DNA of 64,000 bases from Bacillus_BD oryzisoli_A (lineage in GTDB: Bacteria; Bacillota; Bacilli; Bacillales; Cytobacillaceae). Position numbers and translations under genes: made by a program. Location of the stretch: contig NZ_JBHZRC010000005.1 of the NCBI RefSeq assembly GCF_043641075.1, positions 186,001 through 250,000 of the forward strand, read 5' to 3'. Positions 7,324 to 16,258 of this stretch are shown one piece after another (the first letter of the stretch is position 1; the number at the start of each line of letters is the position of its first letter). Under the pieces are notes generated by a model. It searched no databases. It was not told the origin of the DNA and saw nothing but the letters and a program-made list of their open reading frames with translations.

Positions 7324-8531
7324 TTGATTTAGCTATTGTCGGTGCCGGTCCAGCTGGTTTAAGTGCAGCCATTTCAGCAGCTGAAAATGGTTTAAAAGTG
7401 ACTATCATAGATGAATTTGTCAAACCTGGCGGACGTTTATTGGGGCAGCTGCATGAGGAGCCAGATGGTAAATGGGTGAACGGGATTACCGAGGCGGAAA
7501 AGCTGTTTAAACGTGCGATTCAACTCGGAGTTATTATCAAATGTGGAGTATCCGTATATGATTTAGTGCAATTAGATAGTGGATGGTGTTTATATACAAC
7601 CGGTTCGAGCATCAAGGCTAAATCGCTCCTTCTTGCTACAGGTGCATCAGAGACCGCTATCCCTATTCCTGGATGGACTCTTCCTGGTGTTATGTCTGTA
7701 GGAGCTGCACAGGTAATGGGAAATGTACATCGTGTCAAACCCGGTGAGAACGGGATGATTATTGGTGTTAACGTATTATCTGTAGCGATTGCAAGAGAGC
7801 TTCAATTATGCGGTGTAAACATTAAGGGGATAATCCTTCCGCAGCCGAGTCTTATTTCTGGTAATGCTTCTAACCCAGAGAAAAACATGGAATCTCTTTT
7901 ACGATTAGCACATCTAGCTCCATCACCGTTAATACGTTTTGGCGGAAAATTAGTCAACCCAAAACTAGGTGCACGTTTGTATCCGAAAAATGGGTTTAAA
8001 ATGTGGGGTATTCCTATTCAACTTCGCAAAGCTGCGATTGAAATACTTGGAGATAATCAAGTGGATGGTGTACGTATAGCAGATATAACGGCAACAGGTG
8101 AGATTGTTCCTGGGACAGAAAAAGTAGTACCAGTCGATTTTGTCTGTATTGCAGGCGGTCTTACTCCACTTTCAGAACTGGCGGCAGTTGCAGGCTGCTC
8201 CTTTAGGCATATTCCTCAGTTAGGTGGACACATTCCTCTACATAATGAAAGAATGCAGACCAACCTGAAGGGATTATACGTAGCAGGCAACATCACAGGT
8301 GTGGAAAGTGCAAAGGTGGCGATGGCACAAGGAAAAGTAGCAGGTTTATCGATTGCAGCTCAACGGAAGACTTCATCCAATCGCATGGATAATCAAATTC
8401 AAGAAGCCATTGAAAATGTGAAGGAAACGAGACGTAAGGCGCTCATACAGTTTCAGCCTGGTATTGAAGACGCAAGATCGCAATTATACCATAACTTTAA
8501 TGAATATTCTGAAGCAAAAGTTTCTATCTAA
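7320..8531 (+). CDS. FAD-dependent pyridine-nucleotide-disulfide-type oxidoreductase subunit (HcnB-like)
   Basis: The 403-residue protein opens with IVGAGPAGLSAAISA, a Rossmann FAD site, has ATGASE in the middle, and ends with YVAGNITGVESAKVA, the second flavin-contact motif of this family. It matches the large alpha-type subunit of HcnB and of hydroxyproline/opine dehydrogenases. ATGA overlap with the ferredoxin subunit gene and a GGAGG site mark it as the last gene of the operon, which ends in a hairpin at 8591. It likely forms a membrane-peripheral or soluble complex with the proteins at 3465, 6721 and 6991. Confidence 0.8.
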   Translation: MIDLAIVGAGPAGLSAAISAAENGLKVTIIDEFVKPGGRLLGQLHEEPDGKWVNGITEAEKLFKRAIQLGVIIKCGVSVYDLVQLDSGWCLYTTGSSIKAKSLLLATGASETAIPIPGWTLPGVMSVGAAQVMGNVHRVKPGENGMIIGVNVLSVAIARELQLCGVNIKGIILPQPSLISGNASNPEKNMESLLRLAHLAPSPLIRFGGKLVNPKLGARLYPKNGFKMWGIPIQLRKAAIEILGDNQVDGVRIADITATGEIVPGTEKVVPVDFVCIAGGLTPLSELAAVAGCSFRHIPQLGGHIPLHNERMQTNLKGLYVAGNITGVESAKVAMAQGKVAGLSIAAQRKTSSNRMDNQIQEAIENVKETRRKALIQFQPGIEDARSQLYHNFNEYSEAKVSI

Positions 8532-8590
8532 GGCTGATCGTTTTTTGTATATCAGGATTTTACCAAGCGTATGCTATTTAAAATAGACTT

Positions 8591-8625
8591 CCCGTATTAG
8601 AATAATAACTAATGCGGGCATTTTC
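8591..8625 (+). terminator. Terminator after the dehydrogenase operon
   Basis: CCCGTATTAG pairs with CTAATGCGGG with one G-T pair, followed by a weak CATTTTC tail. Confidence 0.65.
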
Positions 8626-8697
8626 ATGCATTTACATATAGTAAATTATTTGAAGTTAAACTAAACGGTTAAAATTCATTTCATGGAGGATAGATAG

Positions 8698-9231
8698 ATG
8701 AAGGTTTTAGTCATTGTAGCACATCCCAATATTGAAGAGTCTGTTGTAAATAGAACATGGCTGGAAGAATTAAAGAAGCATCCGAATATAACCATAAATG
8801 AACTATATAAAGAATATCCAGACGAAAGAATCGATATTGAAAGAGAGCAAAAATTATGTGAAGAACATGATCGAATTGTTTGGCAGTTCCCTTTTTATTG
8901 GTATAGCTCACCGCCGCTGCTAAAAAAGTGGCAGGATGAGGTACTTACACATGATTGGGCTTATGGTTCAAAAGGAGATAAATTGCATAACAAAGAGTTA
9001 ATATTAGCCGTATCAACGGGCAGTGCAAAGGAAAGATATCAAGCTGGCGGTAGAAATCACTATTCGATGAGCGAGCTGTTAAAACCTTTCCAAGCGACTA
9101 GTAATTTAATAGGTACGAAGTTTTTACCTGCCTATATTTTTAACGGAACATATACCGCTATTGATGAAGAACTAAAAGAAAGCGCACAAGCCTATGTCAA
9201 TCATATTTTTTCCAAAGATATCTTTGAGTAA
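8698..9231 (+). CDS. NAD(P)H-dependent oxidoreductase, flavodoxin_2 / KefF-YrkL-like
   Basis: This 177-residue protein begins VLVIVAHPNIEESVVN, the phosphate-binding start of the NQO1/KefF flavodoxin-like fold, and has WQFPFYWYSSPPLLKKWQDEV, a hallmark of the family. Members reduce quinones with NAD(P)H and FMN or FAD in the cytoplasm; some regulate potassium efflux. GGAGG lies 8 bases before the ATG. The gene sits alone between two terminators, with no partner transporter nearby. Confidence 0.85.
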   Translation: MKVLVIVAHPNIEESVVNRTWLEELKKHPNITINELYKEYPDERIDIEREQKLCEEHDRIVWQFPFYWYSSPPLLKKWQDEVLTHDWAYGSKGDKLHNKELILAVSTGSAKERYQAGGRNHYSMSELLKPFQATSNLIGTKFLPAYIFNGTYTAIDEELKESAQAYVNHIFSKDIFE

Positions 9232-9260
9232 TTCGGCAAATCTATCATTTGAATCCAGTG

Positions 9261-9300
9261 AGCGGATATTTCCTATTCAAAAGGAGATATCCGTTTTTTA
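9261..9300 (+). terminator. Intrinsic terminator after the oxidoreductase gene
   Basis: CGGATAT pairs with ATATCCG, followed by six T. Confidence 0.8.
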
Positions 9301-9369
9301 ATTATACAATTTGTAAGTAATCTAATGGATTAATAATTAACAACCAAAATGTAGCTTAAGTTCTAATAA

Positions 9370-9404
9370 GTGTTTTACATAGTGTCTAATGAAGTATAAA
9401 ACAC
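9370..9404. promoter_or_regulatory. Inverted repeat upstream of ald
   Basis: GTGTTTTA at 9370 and TAAAACAC at 9397 form an 8-bp inverted repeat with a 19-bp gap, about 50 bases before the ald start. The spacing suits a dimeric regulator; the regulator is not known. Confidence 0.35.
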
Positions 9405-9454
9405 AAATGAGTATACTTCAGGTATAGAAAGTTACTTAATTAGGAGGTAATAAA

Positions 9455-10588
9455 ATGATTATTGGAGTACCTAAAGAGATTAAAAATAACGAAAACCGTG
9501 TGGCCCTTACTCCAGCTGGGGTAATTTCTTTTGTAAATGCTGGTCATAAAGTAATAGTTGAGAGTGAGGCTGGAGTTGGGAGTGGTTTTACAAATGAAGA
9601 CTACACTAACGCTGGAGCTGAGATCATTGGACAGGCTGCAGATGTATGGGCTCAAGCAGAAATGGTTATGAAAGTAAAAGAACCTCTTCCAAGCGAGTAT
9701 GACTATTTCCGTGAAGGTCTGATTTTATTCACTTACTTACACTTAGCTGCTGAGCCAGCATTAGCTCAGGCTCTTAAGGATAAAGGTGTTATCGCAATCG
9801 CATATGAAACAGTTACAGTTAATCGCACGCTTCCGCTTCTTACGCCAATGAGTGAAGTAGCTGGTCGTATGTCTGCACAAATTGGATCTCAATTTTTACA
9901 AAAATCCAATGGCGGAAAAGGAATTCTACTTGCGGGAGTTCCTGGGGTGAGCCGTGGTAAAGTGACGATTATTGGCGGCGGTGTTGTCGGAACAAACGCT
10001 GCTAAGATGGCTATCGGTTTAGGCGCAGATGTTACGATTATTGATTTAAGTGCAGAGCGCTTACGTCAGTTAGATGATATCTTTGGTAACCAAATCAAAA
10101 CGTTAATTTCTAATCCATTTAACATTGCAGAAGCTGTAGCAGAATCAGATCTTTTGATTGGTGCTGTATTAATTCCTGGTGCAAAAGCTCCTAAACTAGT
10201 AACGGAAGAAATGATAAAGGCGATGAAACCTGGGTCCGTTGTTGTAGATGTAGCGATTGACCAAGGTGGTGTTGTAGAAACAATCGATCACATTACTACA
10301 CATGACAATCCAACTTATGAAAAACACGGTGTGATTCACTATGCAGTAGCCAACATGCCTGGAGCTGTTCCAAGAACGTCTACAATCGCATTAACGAATG
10401 TAACTGTTCCTTATGCATTACAAATTGCGAATAAAGGTGTATTTAAAGCAATTTCTGAAAATGAGGCATTAAAAAGCGGTGTTAACGTAGCAAAGGGAGA
10501 AATTACGTATGAAGCAGTAGCAAAAGACTTAGGTTATAGCTACACGAACGTTGAAGATGCTCTAAAAAAGGAATTAGCTAGTATTTAA
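9455..10588 (+). CDS. ald: Alanine dehydrogenase
   Basis: The 377-residue protein starts MIIGVPKEIKNNENRVALTP, exactly like Bacillus Ald, and has the NAD site IIGGGVVGTNAAKMA and the motif MSEVAGRMSAQIG. It converts L-alanine to pyruvate and ammonia with NAD in the cytoplasm, and in Bacillus it supports alanine use and sporulation. The length equals the family norm. TAGGAGG precedes the start. An inverted repeat GTGTTTTA/TAAAACAC at 9370-9404 lies upstream and could be an operator. It is monocistronic. Confidence 0.97.
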   Translation: MIIGVPKEIKNNENRVALTPAGVISFVNAGHKVIVESEAGVGSGFTNEDYTNAGAEIIGQAADVWAQAEMVMKVKEPLPSEYDYFREGLILFTYLHLAAEPALAQALKDKGVIAIAYETVTVNRTLPLLTPMSEVAGRMSAQIGSQFLQKSNGGKGILLAGVPGVSRGKVTIIGGGVVGTNAAKMAIGLGADVTIIDLSAERLRQLDDIFGNQIKTLISNPFNIAEAVAESDLLIGAVLIPGAKAPKLVTEEMIKAMKPGSVVVDVAIDQGGVVETIDHITTHDNPTYEKHGVIHYAVANMPGAVPRTSTIALTNVTVPYALQIANKGVFKAISENEALKSGVNVAKGEITYEAVAKDLGYSYTNVEDALKKELASI

Positions 10589-10611
10589 TTAAGTTTTATA
10601 TGTTAAAAGAG

Positions 10612-10650
10612 AATAAAAAATGGCATCCATTTTGGGCGTCATTTTTTATT
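10612..10650 (+). terminator. Probable terminator after ald
   Basis: AAAATGGC pairs imperfectly with GCGTCATTTT, followed by a T-rich tract. Confidence 0.5.
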
Positions 10651-10735
10651 TTCTCGAATTTTATCGTTCAAAAATTTGTTCATATCATGCATTATCTTAC
10701 TATCATACTACTTAAACTAAGGAAACGATGCTCAT

Positions 10736-12013
10736 ATGGATCTTGTTACAAAGGAATTGCTGATCAATTTTCTATTTATACTATTAGCTCTCTGTTTATT
10801 ACAAATCCTATATATAGCTGTCTATGCCTATCGTTCAAAAGAATTAAAGAGTTGGCAAATAGCTTTATTCCCTTTTGTCTCACTTGTATTATGTATGATA
10901 TTCCCAGTGTATTCGGATAAGGATGATATTTGGAGTTTATGTTATGTTCCATTTATTTTAGGTGGTCTATATGGTGGTTATAAACTTGTGTTAACACAAA
11001 TAGGTATCGTTCTTTTTATTCGTTATTTAATGGGAGGGATGGGTTTTTATACTGGATCTGTAACTACTATTACTATCGGAATTGGCATTTGTGCCCTTTC
11101 CAAATATTATTTAAAAATGAATTTGAAGCGAAAGCTTTTACTTTAATTAGCTATACTGGTCGTTGGGATCACCGTATCTCAAGTATTTGAAGCCGTTTTT
11201 TTCTCAAAGCATCTAACAGGCTTATTTATCTTTGAGTTTTACAGTATTAATATGTTTGGAATTATTATTTCAACCATTTTATGGGAGGGAATTCGTACAT
11301 ACTCCAGCATATTACAAAATCTAATTAAGTCAGAAAAATTACAAATGGTCAGCCACTTGGCGGCTAGCATTTCACACGAGGTTAGGAACCCACTTACAGT
11401 AAGCAGAGGTTTTATGCAATTAATTTCTGCTGAGATTTCAACTGAAAAAGGAAAAGAATTCGTTAGTATTGCTTTAAAAGAGTTAGATCGAGCGACTGAT
11501 ATTATTAATGATTATTTAACCTTCGCTAAACCAGCTATAGAAAAAAATGAAAAGATTAATATTAATGAAGAAATTCTACAAGCTATCAATGTGATTAGTC
11601 CTCTAGCAACAATGAACGGAGTTGAAATAGAACAAATAATCAAGGATTCGGAGCAAAAGCAATATATGACGAATGGTGAACGTAAAAAATTCCAACAGTG
11701 TCTAATCAATATTATGAAAAATGGAATTGAAGCGATGAAGTCAAAAGGGGGTAAGCTCCAAATTCACTTGTATAGTTCTCAAGGTACAGTCAAGATTGAT
11801 ATTAGTGACCAAGGTGTTGGAATGTCTCAAGAACAAATCAATCGTCTTGGACAACCGTACTTTACCACTAAAGAAAAAGGGACTGGCCTAGGAATGATGG
11901 TTTCTTATAGTATCATAAAAGGAATGAATGGTACCATTCATGTAAGTAGTGAACCCCGTAAAGGCACCTCATTTAGTTTAGCCCTTCCAGTCTTTCTGCT
12001 ACAAAAGGACTAA
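10736..12013 (+). pseudogene. KinB-like sensor histidine kinase interrupted by an in-frame stop
   Basis: Two open stretches, 10736-11146 and 11252-12013, are in the same frame, and the 105 bases between them also read as sensible membrane protein (LAILVVGITVSQVFEAVFF). One TAA at 11144-11146 is the only interruption of a 425-codon gene. The N-terminal half has several transmembrane helices of the 5TMR/LytS kind. The C-terminal half has the H-box ISHEVRNPLT, an N-box and the ATP-lid motif GTGLGMMVSYS. It is closely similar along its length to the next gene at 12210, so the two are tandem paralogues. A re-initiated soluble kinase from 11252 is possible. A sequencing error cannot be excluded. 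Confidence 0.8.
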
Positions 12014-12023
12014 TAAATAGTTG

Positions 12024-12062
12024 AAAAACCTAATCTTTGTTTATCGAAGATTAGGTTTTTAT
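12024..12062 (+). terminator. Intrinsic terminator between the two kinase genes
   Basis: AAAACCTAATCTT pairs with AAGATTAGGTTTT, followed by T. Confidence 0.85.
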
Positions 12063-12209
12063 TATTAATTACAGTACAATAAATGTTTCAAAACAAGATT
12101 TTTCGGCAATAAATGTCGAATTTTGCGAATTTTATTTACATTATGTGGCAAAAATGATTAAATTTAGTTATTCTATATTTTTGAAAACCCTATCGTAGGA
12201 GCATAAACG

Positions 12210-13499
12210 ATGAAAGATCAGATTCTATTTTTATTTAATCATTTACTCTTTATCTTGGTCATTTTGTTTATATATCAGTTTTGGTTGGACCGAAAGAAAC
12301 GGACAATGAAGGAACAACGTATAATGCTCGTTGTTTGCACATCTATTTGTGTTATTTTTAGTATGTCTTTCACTGTTTCACTGACTGATAATTTTATTGT
12401 GGATTTACGGCAAATCCCATTATTAATTGGTGTCTTGTACGGTGGGGTATATGCAGCAATTCCATTGGCGATTATCACGCTAGGGTATCGACTCATTATC
12501 GGTGGTGCTGGGATTGCCGGGGCAATTAGTATGTGTATCTCCATTATTATAATTAGTCTTATTTTTTCTAAAAAATACGTAACATGGAATATCCGAAAAA
12601 AAGTCATATGGTCGATGTTTCTAGCACTTTATGCCTCTACTCTGATATTGGCTGTTTATTTAGTTTTGGCTACGGAAAATCTATTGATCGATAATGATCT
12701 TTCTCAAATGAATATTATCTATATCTTTAGTATCTTCATTATTTTTCATGTAGTAGGTACTGGGATTGTCACCTATGCCTTTGAGAAAATGAACAGCATG
12801 ATCAGTATGAAACAACGAATCATTCAATCAGAAAAAATAGAATTAATTAGTCACTTAGCTGCATCCATCTCACATGAAGTAAGGAATCCATTAACCGTGA
12901 GTCGAGGCTTTATGCAGCTTTTGTTAGAGAGTTCATCTATGGAGAAAAAGGACGAATATGTGTCGATTGCTATGAGTGAGCTTGATCGTGCTGAGAAAAT
13001 TATTACCGATTATTTAACCTTTGCCAAACCTTTAGATGATAAGCAGGAAATATTTGATATACAAGAAGAGTGTCTACATGTAATAGAAGTCATTCGTCCT
13101 TTGGCGAATATGAACGCAGTGGAAATTACGTCAAGACTATGCTCATCATATGTGAAAGGAAACCGTCAATCGTTCCAGCAGTGCCTGTTAAACATCACCA
13201 AGAACGGTATTGAAGCCATTCTGAACGGAGGGACGTTGCATATCGAGATTCAACCAACAAAAGATGAAGTTACTGTAATGATTGAGGATACAGGAATAGG
13301 CATGACAGAGGAACAAATCAAACGTTTGGGAGAACCATATTTCACTACAAAAGGTGCAAAGGGAACAGGCTTAGGTATGATGGTATCCTTCAGTATTATT
13401 CATTCCATGAATGGTTCCATACAAGTTAACAGTGAAGTAGGGAAAGGGACGAGCCTTGAGATCGTTTTACCACGAATAAACGAGAATGAAAAAGTGTAA
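12210..13499 (+). CDS. KinB-like membrane sensor histidine kinase
   Basis: This 429-residue protein has about six transmembrane segments in residues 1-200, including IPLLIGVLYGGVYAAIPLA of the 5TMR type. A HisKA domain follows with ISHEVRNPLTVSRG (the phosphorylated His) and an HATPase domain with NITKNGIEA, EDTGIGMTEEQ and GTGLGMMVSFS. Length and layout match B. subtilis KinB (428 residues), which feeds the sporulation phosphorelay. No response regulator gene is nearby, as expected for an orphan kinase. GTAGGAG is the ribosome site. The upstream paralogue is broken, so this copy is the likely working one. Confidence 0.85.
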   Translation: MKDQILFLFNHLLFILVILFIYQFWLDRKKRTMKEQRIMLVVCTSICVIFSMSFTVSLTDNFIVDLRQIPLLIGVLYGGVYAAIPLAIITLGYRLIIGGAGIAGAISMCISIIIISLIFSKKYVTWNIRKKVIWSMFLALYASTLILAVYLVLATENLLIDNDLSQMNIIYIFSIFIIFHVVGTGIVTYAFEKMNSMISMKQRIIQSEKIELISHLAASISHEVRNPLTVSRGFMQLLLESSSMEKKDEYVSIAMSELDRAEKIITDYLTFAKPLDDKQEIFDIQEECLHVIEVIRPLANMNAVEITSRLCSSYVKGNRQSFQQCLLNITKNGIEAILNGGTLHIEIQPTKDEVTVMIEDTGIGMTEEQIKRLGEPYFTTKGAKGTGLGMMVSFSIIHSMNGSIQVNSEVGKGTSLEIVLPRINENEKV

Positions 13500-13611
13500 C
13501 AAAGGAAATAAATGTTTAACTGAGTGTTTGTCTCTTTTAATGTATAGTTAGAATAGGTCATGATAAAAAAGCATGAACAGTGATGGCTCGAGATTTGAAA
13601 GGGGACATACA

Positions 13612-14463
13612 ATGGGAAGAATTATTTTATCGACGGAGAGTGGAGCGGATTTACCTGTAGATTTAGCAGAAAAACATGCTGTTCAAGTAGTCCCGATGCA
13701 CGTGATTATGGATGGTAAGGATTATTTAGATGGTTCTTTACCTGTAAAGGATATATATGATTATTATGATCGTACAAAAAAAATACCCACTACAACGGCC
13801 ACTAATATCCATGAGTATCATGAGTTTTTCACGAAAATAAGAACGGATTTTCCTGCTTGCATCATTATTCACATCGGTTATACTTCCAAGGCATCTTCTT
13901 CCTTTCAAAATGCAGTTCTAGCTGCAGAGAATTTTGAAAATCTTTATCTCATCGATGCTTTGAACGTTACAGGTGGATTAACTGCTATTGTGATGTATGC
14001 TGTTACTTTGTTAGAAAAACAACCTGAGATTGAACCTGTTCAACTAATCAAAAAGATAGAAGCAAAGGTCCCTAAATCAAAACTGGCTTTTATGCCAGGT
14101 AGCTTAGAATTTTTAAGAGCGGGTGGGCGCGTAAGTAACGCGGCTTATCTTGGAGCGTCTTTGTTAAAAATAAAGCCATGTATTGAATTAATTGAAGGAA
14201 AGCTTGTTTCAACTAAAAAATATCGTGGGAAAATGAGTAGTGTTGCAGAAAAACTCATGCATGAATATATAAATCAATACGACATTGATAAAGAACAAAT
14301 ATATTTGATATACTCAATCGGACTTGATGAAAGAATTATGCAGCAGATGGATGAAATGGCAAAAGAAACTGGTTTTAAAAATGTAAAATGGATTCAAGCT
14401 GGTGCGATGATTTCTACCCATGCTGGACCTGGGGGCTTTGGGATTGCAGGGTTAGAAATTTAA
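13612..14463 (+). CDS. DegV family protein
   Basis: The ATG at 13612 follows GAAAGGGG at good spacing and gives 283 residues, the usual DegV length; an earlier in-frame ATG at 13573 has no such site. The protein starts RIILSTESGADLP and has HIGYTSKASSSFQNA and FLRAGGRVSNAA, which are DegV fatty-acid-binding motifs. DegV/FakB proteins hold fatty acids in the cytoplasm, in some bacteria for phosphorylation by FakA. No FakA gene is nearby, so the role here is open. Confidence 0.88.
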   Translation: MGRIILSTESGADLPVDLAEKHAVQVVPMHVIMDGKDYLDGSLPVKDIYDYYDRTKKIPTTTATNIHEYHEFFTKIRTDFPACIIIHIGYTSKASSSFQNAVLAAENFENLYLIDALNVTGGLTAIVMYAVTLLEKQPEIEPVQLIKKIEAKVPKSKLAFMPGSLEFLRAGGRVSNAAYLGASLLKIKPCIELIEGKLVSTKKYRGKMSSVAEKLMHEYINQYDIDKEQIYLIYSIGLDERIMQQMDEMAKETGFKNVKWIQAGAMISTHAGPGGFGIAGLEI

Positions 14464-14494
14464 GCAGTTATGCAATGTTGTAGGAGGTTTATAA

Positions 14495-15010
14495 ATGGAA
14501 AATAATGATATATTAATTAGATTAAGATATGCGCTAGATATAAAAGATGCAGATATGGTAGAGATATTCAACCTTGGTGGCAAGATCGTAACAAAAGAAG
14601 AAGTGAAAGAAATGCTTACGAAAACGAGTGATAGTGATGATGAGTATGTAGACTATGCAAATATATGCAGTGATAACATGTTAGAGTCATTTTTCAATGG
14701 ACTTATTACTTATAAAAGAGGCAAACAAGATCCAAAACCAGAACAACCTAATAAATCAACACAATTTCCCAAGACAAATGAAAGTATAAATAATATCCTT
14801 CTTAAGAGAGTGAAAATTGCACTGTCATTAACTAGTGAGGATATGCTTGATATATTAGAGAAAGCAGGAGTCACCATAACAAAGGGTGAACTAAGCGCCG
14901 TGCTTAGAAAAGAAGGGCATCGGAATTATAAAGTGTGCGGAGATCGGTACGCTAGAAATTTCCTAAAGGGCTTAGCTATAAAATATAGGGAACAGGGTAT
15001 TCAGTCGTAA
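14495..15010 (+). CDS. DUF1456 family protein (YehS-like)
   Basis: The 171-residue protein contains two copies of an about 70-residue DUF1456 module. The first starts ILIRLRYALDIKDADMVEIF, and the second, near residue 106, starts LLKRVKIALSLTSEDMLDIL. A charged linker joins them. The family is cytoplasmic and of unknown function. TAGGAGG precedes the start, and the gene is 31 bases after the DegV gene, so the two probably share a transcript ending at the terminator near 15050. Confidence 0.85.
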   Translation: MENNDILIRLRYALDIKDADMVEIFNLGGKIVTKEEVKEMLTKTSDSDDEYVDYANICSDNMLESFFNGLITYKRGKQDPKPEQPNKSTQFPKTNESINNILLKRVKIALSLTSEDMLDILEKAGVTITKGELSAVLRKEGHRNYKVCGDRYARNFLKGLAIKYREQGIQS

Positions 15011-15038
15011 TATTGATCCGCATGTCCGCATTTAAATG

Positions 15039-15068
15039 AGGCGCATGAAAATTCATGCGCCTAGTTTT
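15039..15068. terminator. Bidirectional terminator between DUF1456 and HipA-like genes
   Basis: AGGCGCATGAA pairs perfectly with TTCATGCGCCT, followed by AGTTTTT on the plus strand. It overlaps the end of the minus-strand gene. Confidence 0.85.
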
Positions 15069-15915
15069 TGCTAGTCTTTTTTTTCTTTTTTTTAGTAGAC
15101 TTATTACCGCTATACCGATTAATAAAGCTTTCCATGAGAGTCGGTAGGTTACTTTTTTGCTCTATGAGAAAAGTAACTAGCGCTGCACGTTCTTCTGTTG
15201 ACACCTGCCACTCTTCAGGGATGGATTGGATGACTTCATATATTAATTCATGTGGAATAGCTGCGATCTTTTCGATAAATGATGTAAAATCCTCGCCATT
15301 AAGAATGGAGATAATCCATTGGTACGTTTCTCTGTAGGATAGTTTCTTGTTTCGCTTTTCGATGATTGTTTGTGGTGTCCATGTGTATCCACCAGGGAAG
15401 CATTTCCCATGATCAATCATGTGGAAATAATAACTGCCATCACTATGCTGTTCCATAAGAACATTCCGCAATGTCCGATCATAGTTAAACACCCAATGAT
15501 CAAACACCACCATTGCTCCAAGCATATCGTGATTCTGTATCTCCGTTTTCGCTGTAAGTGAAGTATAGACTTCCTTTAATGTAATACTGCCCCCGATAAA
15601 TAAACAGGCAGATTGCAGACCTGGATTGAATGAATATCTTGTGGATTGCAGCTCAGGGGTTTTATTGATGAATTCAGAAGAGATATATACTGGCTGAAAG
15701 GGGACAACAGGAAGGGAAAGTAACATACCCAATTTACTTACGACATACTCATTGATTACCTCTTTAGCTCTTCTACTTTCGGTACCATTCCATTTCACAA
15801 CATAATTATTACCATCGCTAAAAAGAATAACATGCGCTGTTCCGCCAGGTAATGTTTCTATGAACTGAACGGGGTATTTTGAAAGTCCTAAATTGATTGA
15901 ATTTATTTCCTCCAT
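15061..15915 (-). CDS. HipA-like protein kinase (HipA_2 family)
   Basis: The 284-residue protein has VVKWNGTESRRAKEVINEYV as the nucleotide-site lysine region. It then has DHWVFNYDRTLRNVL, the catalytic Asp and Asn of HipA/PI3K-like kinases, and MIDHGKCF, the metal-binding Asp. It ends in a very lysine-rich tail (KSTKKKKKKTSKN). No HipB-type antitoxin gene is adjacent, so it is a lone HipA-like kinase and a classic toxin-antitoxin pair is not supported. Its start lies inside a short upstream reading frame, which suggests coupled translation. The substrate is unknown. Confidence 0.8.
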   Translation of the reverse strand: MEEINSINLGLSKYPVQFIETLPGGTAHVILFSDGNNYVVKWNGTESRRAKEVINEYVVSKLGMLLSLPVVPFQPVYISSEFINKTPELQSTRYSFNPGLQSACLFIGGSITLKEVYTSLTAKTEIQNHDMLGAMVVFDHWVFNYDRTLRNVLMEQHSDGSYYFHMIDHGKCFPGGYTWTPQTIIEKRNKKLSYRETYQWIISILNGEDFTSFIEKIAAIPHELIYEVIQSIPEEWQVSTEERAALVTFLIEQKSNLPTLMESFINRYSGNKSTKKKKKKTSKN

Positions 15916-15968
15916 TTCTTTTTTTCTTCTTTGATGATTTCTTTTACTAATCCATTGATGTTGCTCAT
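15903..15968 (-). CDS. 21-codon upstream reading frame overlapping the HipA-like gene
   Basis: On the minus strand AAGGAGGA is followed after 5 bases by ATG and a 21-codon frame (MSNINGLVKEII then a lysine-rich end) that stops 13 bases inside the HipA-like gene. The kinase ATG itself has only a poor purine stretch upstream, while this short frame has the best ribosome site in the region. It may serve to couple translation of the kinase; it could also be chance. Confidence 0.4.
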   Translation of the reverse strand: MSNINGLVKEIIKEEKKKWRK

Positions 15969-16258
15969 TTCTTTCCTCCTTTCTTTAAAACTCATTTCAA
16001 GAAAATACTAAAAAGATTTTCCTATATATAGTAAATACAAAGCCGAAAGATATTGAACCGGACAAGTACATTAATTTTAATATTCAATTGTTCACCTAGT
16101 AGCTCAGGTTCAAGGTGTCTAATTCCATTTGATTAGATATGTTAGTGATTTATTGTCATAATAAATCACTTTTTACAAATAATATCCACAGTGGCAATAT
16201 TTTCTTAGTACAAAGTCTTTTATTTCTACACTATTTCTTCTTCAGGAGTTATACCAAT
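15969..16258 (+). promoter_or_regulatory. Divergent region before the ger operon, with a hairpin
   Basis: No gene is seen in these 290 bases. AGTGATTTATT pairs with AATAAATCACT at 16144-16170 and is followed by T5, giving a terminator-like hairpin with no plus-strand gene before it. CATAATA inside it, with GATAT 16 bases upstream, resembles a forespore sigma-G promoter; this match is weak. Confidence 0.35.

Noticed and set aside
10600..10920. 106-residue frame overlapping the kinase pseudogene
   Set aside because: It lies in another frame over the kinase coding sequence and the ald terminator, with low-complexity content.
15061..15915. HipAB toxin-antitoxin system
   Set aside because: No HipB-like DNA-binding gene is adjacent and the kinase is of the lone HipA_2 type.
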